Shown piece after piece: positions 11,351 through 20,640 of a stretch of DNA of 64,000 nucleotides (position 1 is its first letter; each line of letters begins with the position of its first letter). The DNA comes from Struthidea cinerea (taxonomy: Eukaryota > Chordata > Aves > Passeriformes > Corcoracidae). The position numbers were made by a program, and so were the translations under genes. Below the pieces are notes generated by a model, which was not told where the DNA came from, ran no database searches, and saw only the letters and a program-made list of their open reading frames with translations. The DNA lies in assembly GCA_013397865.1 (NCBI GenBank), contig VZTI01004827.1:298704-362703 (forward strand). The letters are read 5' to 3'.

Positions 11351-11749
11351 TCCACCGAGCCTCATCAGGGTCTTTTTTGCCTTTAAGTATAAGAAATTAC
11401 AGCTTCTCATTAGCTGAAGAGCATGTTTTGAAAGGCTTTGTGTTTACTCACTTTGCAAGTGATGCTGGCGCTTTTAATTATTCTCCTTTTGCATATCATA
11501 AGCGAGCAGCGAGCTGCTCCAGCCAGCCCGGGCGACGCGTATTCCCAGGAAGGCAGGAGGAAGGGATCGCGTTTTACCTCACTGCTGCTGCTTTCTTCCC
11601 TTTCTGTCAGCCAGCCAAGGAATCCCCCCAAAGCTCTTACGTAGCAGATACCAAAACCGTGAGTCACTTTTCACTCCCGGAGCAATAAGTCCATCGCATC
11701 CCTGTGCAGAAGGGCGAGCACAAGGCTGGAATCTCTCCAGGCTGCCGGT
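11351..11749. other. Non-coding DNA with AT/homeobox-motif patch
   Basis: Positions 11395-11520 include 'agcttctcattagctgaaga', 'tttgcaagtgatg', 'cttttaattattctcc' and 'tttgcatatcataag' (octamer-like ATTTGCAT relative). This could be a regulatory element. The rest is mixed. The polypyrimidine character builds up towards 11580. Confidence 0.38.
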
Positions 11750-11975
11750 GTGCCCCGGCACCAGTTCTCCAGCGGTGACTTTGTTTTTCCTGCTCTTGCT
11801 TTTTCTCCTCGGCTCTCTCGTCTCTTCATTCCTTTTCATGCCATTCCCATTTTCTTCCTTCCTTCCTCTCCATCCGTCTCCGTTGCTGGCAGCAGCAAAC
11901 CCAGCCAGATCTGGGTCTCTCTCGCCTTCTGTAGGGCTTTTTTCTCCTTTTTTTTCCCCCCTGTATCTGCTGCAG
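11750..11975 (+). other. Long polypyrimidine tract ending in splice-acceptor-like site
   Basis: Most bases from 11770 to 11960 on the + strand are C or T. The last section, 'ttttttctccttttttttcc', then 'cccctgtatctgctgcag', ends with AG at 11974-11975. It reads like a textbook vertebrate 3' splice site with branch-point-to-AG distance and a pyrimidine-rich tract. A donor-like 'gccaggt' follows only 23 nt later, so any exon here would be a micro-exon or extend further right. Either a non-coding RNA splice site or a fortuitous pyrimidine tract. Confidence 0.35.
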
Positions 11976-12637
11976 CCTTTGGCTGCTCACTCTGCCAGGT
12001 TGGATCACCAAAGACACACGACTCGCTCACAATGAATAATCAATACAGATATTGATCTGCGGAAAATGTTTGTAAATTCCTGAAAGGGGAATCGGGAACA
12101 GCGGGACAGGGAGGCTTGTGGGGGACGACAGGGTGCTCCAGGCTGCAGGCAGCGCCTGGCCAGAGCCCGCATCCTGCCGCCTCCGAGGTGACGGGTGCTG
12201 GAATGCGCGCGGGCGGCGGCGGGTGTGTGCGGGGGCTTCTGTATTTTCATTTCTCTACAGCTGCTTCCCCGAAGAATCGGGAGGCGAGCAGCTGAGAGGC
12301 CCCGTTGGTGCCATGCCTTGGCTGCGCTCCAGCACTGTTTTGTTTCCATCATCACACGCCACTTTGAAATTTGCATAAATACAAGGGTTATTTTCTCTCG
12401 TGCCTCCAAAAAGGTTTAAGAAGGTGGGAAAGTGTTTCTGTAAGGAGGGATGGCTGGGTTTAGTCATCATTTTCAGGATTTACTTTCTAATCCATGTAAG
12501 AAAGGGAGGCAGAGATGAAAATAAAGGGCAATAAGAAGGACATGGAGAAGACAGAAAAGCTGTGTGAATGTGGAAGAGCCTTGGATTGCAAAAAAACCCT
12601 GTTCTCCAGTGGCAACCTGCATGTGTGGGTGGCGAGT
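11976..12637. other. Non-coding DNA with two motif-rich patches
   Basis: Positions 12000-12100 contain 'cacaatgaataatcaatac' and 'agatattgatctgcgg' (an ATCAAT/ATTGAT pair). Positions 12335-12420 contain 'ccatcatcacacgccac' and 'tgaaatttgcataaatac'. Between them lies a GC-rich CpG-bearing patch (12160-12235). These look like small regulatory blocks. No exon or repeat is recognised. Confidence 0.38.
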
Positions 12638-12695
12638 CAGGTCAGACCTCTCCATCCAGGGCTCTTCCCATCTCCCTGTGGACAGGTCTGACCTG
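12638..12695. repeat. 17-bp inverted repeat with nuclear-receptor-like half-sites
   Basis: The left arm at 12638-12654 and right arm at 12679-12695 are complementary at 16 of 17 positions, separated by 24 nt. Each arm contains an 11-bp palindrome of the form AGGTC-N-GACCT (12639-12649 and 12684-12694), which includes an AGGTCA or TGACCT nuclear-receptor half-site. It could be a receptor binding site pair or a hairpin in RNA. Function unknown. Confidence 0.75.
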
Positions 12696-13385
12696 GTCAG
12701 GAGCTGGGGATGATCATGGAGCTTTAAGATTCCGTGAAGGCTGGAGTCAGACCATCTTAAGAGCATCCTGAGCCCATCCTCAGGAGCCACCTCCCGCCTG
12801 CCCACCCACTGTCTGACAGCCCGTGTGGTGTGTGGAGCACATGTGTAGCAGGTGACATTCACCCAGTTTGCTCCTGGCATGGTCCACCTCGCTCCTGCTG
12901 CAGGAATGTCTGTGTTGTGTCTCTTCCACCTCACCTCTCTGGTTTTCTGTCTTTCTGGGGAAAGGCACGTACTGAGGGTGTCAACAGACATGGTATTGGG
13001 ATCATTGAGTATTCAGCCCCTTTCTAATGCTTGAGGTCGGCAGTGGAAACCCCAAGGACTGCTGAGGGGGGCCATGGGGTGTCTGCAACACTGGCCAGAC
13101 CAGGCGGCTGTGCAATGCCAGGGTCATACCCTGGCCTGGGGCTGCCCGAGGTGCTGCCAGCCGGAGCAGCCAGTGGGATGTTCTCGGGGCAGCTCCTGGC
13201 CAGATGCAGCCGGTTCCTCCCGGTGCTCACGGGCCCACCCGCACAGCGCCGTGGGTGTGTGCCCAGCCCTCGTGCCTGCCCAGGGTCAGTGGTGGGGCCT
13301 GCCTCGGTGGACGGCCGCCCTCCCTGCGCTGCTGCGCGGCCGCCCCATGCCAGCGGCCCTGGGCACCCCACGATAGCCATCTCAG
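12696..13385. other. GC-leaning non-coding DNA
   Basis: GC and CpG rise from 13120 to 13380, giving opposed open frames on both strands (13031-13489 plus, 13024-13380 minus) with no family signature. No gene call is made. Confidence 0.45.
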
Positions 13386-13640
13386 GCCAGGATGCAATTC
13401 CCGCAATGCAATTCCCGTGGCTGCCAGCTTTATCAGCCCACGCCAGCAGCGGGGAGGCTGAGTGCCTTCATTCTCTCTCCAGCTTCTGATTAGCTCCTGC
13501 AATCCAATTAGCAGAGGCATTTATATCACAAGGGGCTGAGGTGCCCCTGCTCATCACGGCAGCTCAGAGCCAGTCATAAATTCTCCCGACACTACATCTT
13601 TCCTGTGACATGGATTAATTACAGCTCTGGGCCTCCAAGA
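13386..13640. promoter_or_regulatory. Candidate enhancer with GATTA/TAATTA motifs
   Basis: A 14-bp near-perfect tandem ('atgcaattcccg' core at 13392 and 13406) is followed by 'cttctgattagctcctgc', 'caatccaattagcagagg', 'tttatatcac' and 'catggattaattacagc'. GATTA/TAATC cores are the sites preferred by K50 homeodomain proteins such as OTX and PITX, while TAATTA is the general homeodomain site. The concentration in 250 bp of repeat-free DNA suggests an enhancer. Conservation is untested. Confidence 0.42.
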
Positions 13641-13756
13641 GCAGGTTTGCAAATGAAGGTGCCCATGAAATAAGAGTAGGGAGACAAAGGAGGAGTTTCC
13701 TGTCCGTGAGGGCTGAGGGGGCAATGTGCAGGGTGGCCCAGGGCGGGGGCACCTGT

Positions 13757-13781
13757 GGGCGAGGGGCTGGGGGCAGGTGGG
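13757..13781 (+). other. Potential G-quadruplex motif
   Basis: Four G-tracts: GGG-CGA-GGGG-CT-GGGGG-CAGGT-GGG, with further G-runs just upstream from 13734. It lies between two motif-rich AT blocks. Stable folding is predicted from the pattern only. Confidence 0.6.
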
Positions 13782-13789
13782 CCGAGCAG

Positions 13790-13940
13790 GAGCTTTATTA
13801 ACCGAGGTTGGCCAGGGGATGTTATGAGTCTGTGCCTCTGGCCATAATGAGAAATTCTTCATAACCTCCCTTTGTATGCTCTGCTGCAGTGCAGATGCTG
13901 AGAGTGAAGCTCCAAGAGCCTTAATAAAATTACATTTTCC
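13790..13940. promoter_or_regulatory. Candidate regulatory block
   Basis: Motifs include 'gctttattaaccgagg', 'ctggccataatgagaaattc', 'tttgtatgctctgctgcag' and 'ccttaataaaattac'. Repeat-free, immediately right of the G-quadruplex motif and close to the 13386-13640 block, so the two may form one element. Judged on motif content only. Confidence 0.35.
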
Positions 13941-15134
13941 CACTTGAGATGTTGCAGGCGCTGGCCAGTGGCGCAGCTTGAAGAGGCGAGCGCGGCGCTG
14001 GGCCCTCGGGAGGATTTGGCGTCGCAGGGATCAGTGTTGCTCTCAGGGGCACGGCCACCTTCTCTCTCCTCTTCATACAATCCGCTTTTCTCTGATACTT
14101 CTGCTCCTGAAATAGCCATTTCCTGGATCCCTCTTGTCAGCCCTGCGCCCCTCGGGCCCTCTGGCTGTGGTGTCAGCCCCACGGAGCTGGGATTTGCTGC
14201 AGCAGTACAGGAGCAGGTTGGAAACAGGTTGTAGGAGAACACCCAGCAGGGTGACGGGGTGGGGGACAGTTGTGTCCTCATACGCCTGCGTGCCATTACC
14301 TGGCTCTGCAGCTCTGGGTTTCTCCTCCGCACTGGTGCCCATCCAGCACCTGACTCTGCCTTTGGGTCCCAACCACTTACCCAGCGAGCATTCACCCCTT
14401 GCAAGGTCTGCGTGGCTGTTCCTTTGGTTCTATGTCTGTCACAGTCTGCTGAGCTGGGCCCTACACAAGCCTTGGATCTGTTTTCCCAATCATGTGCCAA
14501 TTTAACGATTCATCTAAGTTCTCCATCCATCAATCAGTTTTTAATTTATGTAGCAGTCAGTGGCTTTGTTAAGTTTCCAGGCGTTTCTCTCTCACCTGTT
14601 AGTGAAATATAATTACTTAAGAAATCCACAAACTTACCTTTGAAATGCGTGGGTAGCTGGGAATTTTAAAGACACGAGGATGCATATTAAATTTAGTAGC
14701 ATGTCAGCTCCATTTGATCTATTTACTCTGGGCTGCTGACAGATCTTCTGTGTAAGCAAATGTGGTTCCTGCTGATAAAAGGGGCTGGGTTGGGGTTTGT
14801 TTGTTTGTTTCTAACTCAGTGAAGGTGGCAGTGTCCAAAATACAGCTCTGCCTGTGGAACAGTCATTCTCCCATTGAAGGGAAATACTGGCTGGTCTTTC
14901 AAAACAAGAAATCTTTTTGCTTTTGTATAATAACAAATCCTGCATTTCCTGACCGGCACAATGATTGTTTGTGGTCACACAAAAGAGCTTATTCCCCAGC
15001 TGATCTTTGCCACAACCTGCAGCTGGACAACTCCAGACTTGAGGTGGGTTGATGTGGGAAGAGACGGGTCATGAGCCACTTAAAAACCCATCTCACAGAT
15101 CCCTGCTGAGCTGAGGTTTGTACATTAGTATTTA
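13941..15134. other. Non-coding DNA, partly AT-rich
   Basis: The overlapping antisense ORFs at 13859-14500 have no domain and contain low-complexity stretches. Positions 14640-14760 are AT-rich with 'gatgcatattaaatttagta' and could be regulatory. A (GTTT)4 tract lies at 14795-14810. No gene can be supported. Confidence 0.42.
14795..14810. repeat. (GTTT)4 microsatellite
   Basis: Four perfect GTTT units. Short simple repeat. Confidence 0.85.
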
Positions 15135-15238
15135 TCATATAACCCCAGAATGGGTTGGGTTGGAAGGGATGTTAAAAGTTCATCCAGTTCCAACCTCTGC
15201 CATGGGCAGGAACACTTTCCACTAGACCAGGTTGCTCA
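15135..15238 (-). repeat. CR1 LINE fragment, 3' end
   Basis: Reads 'ccccagaatgggttgggttg', then 'catccagttccaacctctgc', 'catgggcaggaacactttcc' and 'actagaccaggttgctca'. This copy has 'actagaccag' rather than 'actatcccag', so it is an older or different CR1 sub-family. Minus strand, truncated to about 100 bp. Confidence 0.9.
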
Positions 15239-15248
15239 TTTATGCTTT

Positions 15249-15261
15249 TATATATATATAT
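15249..15261. repeat. (TA)n microsatellite
   Basis: Six and a half TA units directly right of the CR1 fragment. Confidence 0.85.
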
Positions 15262-16662
15262 TTCTATTTTAAAAGCTGTAACAGCAGCTTCATGTCTGAA
15301 TTTGGGGACGGGAGCACCAGGCTGTGAGATCCCAGCGTTCCCTCTGATCAGTCGGTCTGTGGATCTCAGACAGAGCTGAGGGTTTGGTCCTGTCTAAGAT
15401 TTCCTTTGCTTTGCTCATTTTTGCATCCCACACCTGATGTGTCGTTGCTTTGATGAGACTTGTTGTTGCTACTCTTTTGTTTTCCCGAGTACAGCCTGGA
15501 GTTTTCATTCACTACTCTGTAATTCAACTTCTACAAGGATTTTTCTTCCACGTTCTAGTGGGCCATAAAATGCCACTTGAATGATTTCTTTTTAACAAAA
15601 CTCTGACATGAGCTTCCTTCCTGGTCTGAGTGAAATGACAAAACAATCTTCTTGCAACGTAGTATTTTTGTAGTTATTTTCTTGATTAAAACTGATTGAA
15701 AATGTTTTGTGAAATCTCCCTTCTTACCCCCACAAAAATGGCATTTAAACAAAACTGATAAAACACCTCCCTACAAACATTTTTGGCATTTTTTCCCACA
15801 GCTACTCAAAGCCAATCAAGTTGTTTTGTTTCTTTATGTTGTCTGGTTTAAGATTTTTGTTTCAAGTTTACTTTTTTGTCCCAAGTTTTCATACGATTTG
15901 TCACATTGCCATGTGTGTTCCCCGACTGAGCTGTTTAACTTCTGGTAATGAGATCAGTGAAGTATTTTTTAGCAAAAAAGCACTTTGATGCTTTTTTAAT
16001 GGAAAGAGAATTTTAAAAACAATATCCAAGTGATGTCAAAGTAGAATTTGTGGAAATTCTGCTTTAAAAAAGTAAATTAAGTTTGGTTTAGCTGATTTGT
16101 GGTCAGAGGAAGTCGCAGCGGGGTGTGCAGTCAGGTTTGGCTGCTTGGCCAGTTCCACCTCTGGCTCCTGTGGAGTGGGCGATCCCGCAGCGCCTTCACC
16201 TGTGTCCCATTTCTGTCCTTGCCTCGGGAAGCCTCGTCCTCAGCCTCGACAGACGCAACCTGGCTCACTTCTGGCCCCTTCAAGGTCCCTCCTGTACCAG
16301 CCTCCCCCTGCCGTTCCCTGGATTTCAGTCCGGAGACGGGAGCTGCCGGCCCTGGCTGCTGTGCAGGTGGGACTCCGTGTTGTTCCCTGGGATCCCGCCA
16401 CGGGAAGTCGTGCGGGACCTGCAGCTCCATCCACCCTCCCTTTTTAGTCAGTACAAGTGTTCTCTTCCTGATGGGTGACTTTGTTCTTTTATAAAATTGT
16501 CCTGCTCCAATTCTTCCTGAAAAATACAGTTTAGAGGGAGTATTGTCAAAAATTCTGTCTCTCTCTCTACTTTATTATCCCCTCATTTTTTTTGTCATTT
16601 AACTCCAATTATGGGATGCTAAGTGCTTTTGGAAATTTCATTGTTAATATCTTCTTACAGTG
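15262..16662. other. Unique AT-leaning DNA with a GC patch
   Basis: AT-rich to 16090, then a GC-rich patch (16095-16440) that gives open frames on all strands but no recognised protein, then AT-rich again. A TC-rich run lies near 16553-16570. No gene is supported. Confidence 0.45.
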
Positions 16663-16688
16663 CTATTAACGTAAATCAACGTTAATAG
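16663..16688. repeat. Perfect 10-bp inverted repeat
   Basis: Arms 'ctattaacgt' (16663-16672) and 'acgttaatag' (16679-16688) flank a 6-nt spacer. The arms contain TTAAC/GTTAA cores like HNF1 half-sites, so a dimeric homeodomain site is possible. A chance hairpin is equally possible. Confidence 0.75.
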
Positions 16689-18310
16689 TGTCCCAGCAAG
16701 TATAAAAGCAATCAAAAATTCAGTACTCACGAATCATTCTGTAATTTCAGCATAAAATGTTAATAGAAATAAAATCCAATACCATAAAATATCAGCAAAT
16801 TCAACTTTAAATACATGTGATGAATGACTTTACCATTCTGCAGCATCCCGTGGACTTTTGCAGCGGGAAACCTCTTCTCAGCCAAGGTCTCGTCCCATCC
16901 CTCCCTCCTCCATTGCCTTCCCAGCACGAGGTGTGCCCAGGATCTTACTTTTCCAGAAATTAAAAATCCATCCTCCCTTACGATGTGGCATCTGTATGCC
17001 GGTGTTTGGTGGTAATGGGAAGGATTACCTGGAATCTGTTAACTTATTCGAGTTAATAGAAACTCCCTGCTCCTTTGTTGCCATCAGCCTGGCTCAGAGA
17101 GCTCCGTCTGCATTTACCTTTTATTGAGATTAGGATTTTCTTACTGACAAATCTTTTAAATTGGAATTTAGTTGGTGAAGATCCATCAGTTATTTCAAGG
17201 AAACTGCTAGGAGAATGGTATAGATTTCTCAGGAAATACAACTCTTGGCCTGACAATTCAACTTAAAATTACCATGAAAAGGAAAACTAAATCCCTCAAG
17301 TGATACCTGAACAAGTGTTGGGTATTTAACCTCTGATTCATCACCCTGCCAGGCTGGAATCTTTTGATGTTATTTTTTTTTTTAAAATTCCCTTGTTTTA
17401 ATGGACTTGGGCTATTTGTGCTGCAGCCTATAAAAACAGGTTGGAGAGCCTTTTTCTGCTAGAGGTGGGTACAACACCTGCAGGCAGTGCAGGGGTAGGT
17501 CTCGTTTCTCTCCCTCATCAGACAAGGAGCACCACACGAGTCTGGGATTTCTGTGATCACAGGAGATGAAAGTGACAGTGTGATGCCTATAAAGAGAGTT
17601 TATTTGAGCAAGGATCCTCTGGTCATTACATAGATTCCTTTTCAGTTCTTATTCCCTTTTCCCCCATTATCTCAGTGTAATGTCTGTGTTTCCAGCCTCT
17701 GGATTGGGCCTGTTCTGCTCTCTTGGTTCACTTTCTCCTTTCTCCCTCAATTCTCATGGGATTCCTTCCCTGCAGATCTCTGCAGAGTTTTACAGACCCT
17801 TTGAAGACTGAGGGGAATTTTTGTGACATTTAGAAAGTATTTACAAGATCTTAGGAGAGTTTCTGGAACCTCTCAATATCTCATAAAGGATATCAGCAGC
17901 TAAACTGTTCTATCCTCACTGTCTTTGTGCTTGCCCCCACAAGAATCGGACAAACCAGAGACACTGGAACCTTTTGGTTATTCCATTTCGGGTATGTGTC
18001 GCCCTGGAAAGTTAAGGTGAATTATTAAGAACTCATTTGGATCCTTATACCTTACTAATTCTTTTATCTAGAACTTCTAAAAGCAGTTTACATTATAATC
18101 AAGCAAACCCCTACCCATTTTTGTAAGATTTAATTCTGGTGACACACAGAATTGCCAAAATCCTTCTTAAAATGGAGTTCTATGGTCACTGCATTTCTGT
18201 AAACAAGTGGTCAGTGGCCTCCAGCTCAGGACTCGTGCCAAGCCTGTCAAACCAGCTGGCCAGGCTGTGCCGGAGCTGGCCGGGCTGGGCAGCGGGACCC
18301 CGGGGGCAGT
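16689..18310. other. AT-rich unique DNA
   Basis: Includes a T11 run at 17373-17383 and AT-rich blocks at 16690-16830 and 17130-17280. No gene, no known repeat and no tight motif cluster. Confidence 0.5.
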
Positions 18311-18351
18311 CACTCACCTCACCTCACCTCACCTGAGCTCACCTCACCTCA
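18311..18351 (+). repeat. (CACCT)n pentanucleotide array
   Basis: Six CACCT units, four in a row and two after a 'gagct' interruption. CACCT is the core bound by ZEB and Snail zinc-finger repressors, and one unit forms the E-box CACCTG. The array is therefore a microsatellite that could also be a multi-site binding platform. Confidence 0.85.
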
Positions 18352-19080
18352 GGAAAAATATTTTCAGCACCCAAACTAATGGGTCATCCAGTCTGTAAAC
18401 ATTCCCTGTTATTTATTGCTGGTTTAATATGGAACATTTTTGTTTTTGAAATTAATCTGAAATCAAAGGCTTTATTCTCTGGTGGAGCGACACCGTTCCT
18501 CTTGAATTCAACCAAAGTTGAATCAGCCCTAAAGCAGGGAAGCTTGAAACCTGCAGCAGTGCTTTTGTTAGGGTTTCAGTTGAAAATCTTCCTGACTGAG
18601 GTTTTTAAGATACTGTTAAAAATCTTACAACATTTCCTTTAATTCCTCTTCCCCTACTTCCTGTCTTCTGCTGAAATGGGAACTTTGCAGGTTCTGGTCT
18701 CCATCTCACCTGCTGAAGATCACAATATCATATGGACAGTAAGGGAAAAAACGACATTTTTCAACTGCTTTTTTCAGAATTAGTGACTTCAGCAAAGATC
18801 CAGTGGGGAGGGATCAATGTACTGGCTCTTTGCCATTGAGTCACAGGAGCTTCACTCCAGAGCAGAGGGAGCTACGGGACTGCAGGGCTCTGCTGGCATC
18901 CAGGATGCCAAATCCTGCTCTCTCCTACTCAGAAATCTCAAGGGCTGCCTTTCTCTCGAGTATAACTGAGAACAGAGCCTTGCCAACATTGCACATTTGG
19001 CTTCATAAAAGGAGAGATGGAGGGAGTCCTGCTATAATTGTATTTACAAGGTTGGTGAGAAGAAAAATTCCCCATATTCA
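18352..19080. other. Unique non-coding DNA
   Basis: AT-leaning mixed sequence with no recognised gene, repeat or motif cluster. The ORF at 18803-19084 has no family signature. Confidence 0.5.
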
Positions 19081-19150
19081 ATGAAGTAATGTTAATTAAA
19101 TATCAGGACAAGAAAATGAAGTAATGTTAATTAAATATCAGGACAAGAAA
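19081..19150. repeat. Perfect 35-bp tandem duplication
   Basis: Two identical adjacent 35-bp units (19081-19115 and 19116-19150), each containing 'gttaattaaatatcagg'. The TTAATTAA core is a palindromic homeodomain site, so the duplication doubles that site. Zero differences suggest a recent event or an assembly artefact. Confidence 0.92.
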
Positions 19151-19759
19151 ATACAGATGTGAAAAGATAAAAAATATGGGTTTAATGGTAATTCAGCCGT
19201 GAGGTGCTCTGAGACCCCTCAAATCACAGTTTGCATGTGCCTTTTGCAGATGGTGCTTCAGAAACCCCAGACTCAATGAGGGGACCTGGATCGGGAGTTG
19301 CATTGCTTTGGGGCCTCATCCTGCAGTGCCTCCTTTGCCAGAGCTGCCGTGACGGCTCCGAGGAGCCCCGGGAGCTTCAAATCAGGGCTAATTGTTCAGA
19401 TTTCTTGTACTTAATGGGTGTTTGTGAGGAACTGAGTTCTTGCAGTCAAAACACAGATCTGTGAACTTTTTTGAGTAGGATGTAGTGAAAAATGGTATTT
19501 TTCCAGATGTTCCAACCCTTTCAAGTCTGCCCTCTGGCCCTGTTGGTAACTGAAGACTTTCAGTGTTGTTTCACTTTTATTTTTAAAATGTGTTGATTCC
19601 TCTTCCACGTGGGAGAGTGATGAGGTGCCCATGTCAGGAATGGCTGATGGGAGTGGGTGAATCCGTGGGTGCCGAGGGTGCCGCTGCTGCCGGGACGGGC
19701 ACAGGAGCGGAGCTGGAGCATCCCGGGGCCTCCAGCCTCCTCCCCGCGGGAGAAGGCGC
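19151..19759. other. Unique non-coding DNA
   Basis: AT-rich at first, GC-rich with several CpG at 19640-19760. The opposing ORFs at 19411-19903 are unrecognised. No gene is called. Confidence 0.45.
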
Positions 19760-20060
19760 GCTCGGAGTTTTAAGCGCAATAGATCTCCATATTACAAGGA
19801 AGCAAAAGAAACAATCTTTAATCCTTTCAAAGCCCAATAATATTATGTATATTGACTGAAGCCCTATGGAGTGGGCCTGGCAGGGTTTTTCATTACTGCG
19901 CACGCTGTAGCCTAGCTACCTTTGAAAAGTAACCAATATCGAGAGCCACTTGACATTTGCAAAGGATTATGGGTGTCCTCTCCATCTCTTCTCAAGTTCC
20001 CAAATTTACAATGGTCTTAATTTAAAAGTTAAGCCGGGGGATCAGTTGCTTAGTCTGCTG
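19760..20060. promoter_or_regulatory. Strong candidate regulatory element
   Basis: This 300-bp repeat-free block is among the most motif-dense in the window. It holds 'aaacaatctttaatcc' (SOX-like AACAAT and K50 homeodomain TAATCC), 'tcaaagcccaataatattat', 'tgcgcacgc' (partial NRF1 site, 19897-19905), 'acctttgaaaagtaacc' (TCF/LEF-like CTTTGAA) and 'catttgcaaaggattatggg'. It leads into a CpG-rich stretch. I infer a conserved enhancer or promoter-proximal element. Conservation could not be checked. Confidence 0.45.
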
Positions 20061-20640
20061 CTGGGCTGCCCTTTAAAAAAGGAAAAGAGAAAGGAGAGTG
20101 TCTGTGCGTGCCTGCACAGAGGGAGAGGTGGGGAGCGACCCTTGCGCGTCACCCGCCTTCAGCGTTCGGCTCCGCTCCCCGGCACTGAGTCGTGGGAGAG
20201 GCCTCTGCAGCAGGGTCGGGGCTGGGAGCGCCGGGATTCATTCCTGCAGGTGCTGCTGAAGTGCAGGGAGCAGCAGCAGCTGGTAATGAGTTGGTGAAAA
20301 TGAAAAAGGGACATAAGTAGCTTCTTTAGCAAATCCCCTGGAAATGACATGGAGCCTCTGGGATCGATCGGATCGATCCCTCCAAAGGCTGCAGGCTCCT
20401 CTCATCCGACTGCCAGCGCAGGGAAAACCGTAATGTTGTTATCAGCAAAACTCAGAGAAAAGCTACCGGGAAAGCGGCGCTCTGCGTGCTCTGCTCCCGT
20501 CCTCGCGCCGGCAGCCTCGGGCCCAGAGCGCGGGCAAGGAGCGTGCTGGGAGCTTCCCCATCCCGTCCTTGGCACTGCCACACGTGCCGGGGCGACGGCT
20601 GGCGGCCGCTGGGGCCCTGCCCGCCTGGGTCCAGTTTAGG
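20061..20640. promoter_or_regulatory. CpG-rich stretch
   Basis: CpG density is raised at 20130-20240 ('cgcgtcacccgccttcagcg') and 20460-20620 ('gcggcgctctgcgtgc', 'ggcgacggctggcggccgct'). It is weaker and patchier than the island at the right edge. Together with 19760-20060 it could be the promoter region of a non-coding RNA. No exon is identifiable. Confidence 0.42.
20360..20380. repeat. Near-perfect palindrome with 10-bp arms
   Basis: Arms GGGATCGATC (20360-20369) and GATCGATCCC (20371-20380) around a single G. The site holds two overlapping ATCGAT units. It could bind a dimeric factor with an ATCGAT core such as CUX or ONECUT family proteins. No direct support. Confidence 0.75.

Noticed and set aside
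13859..14500. 213-codon minus-strand frame
   Set aside because: No domain, no exon borders, and overlapping frames on the plus strand. Consistent with chance.
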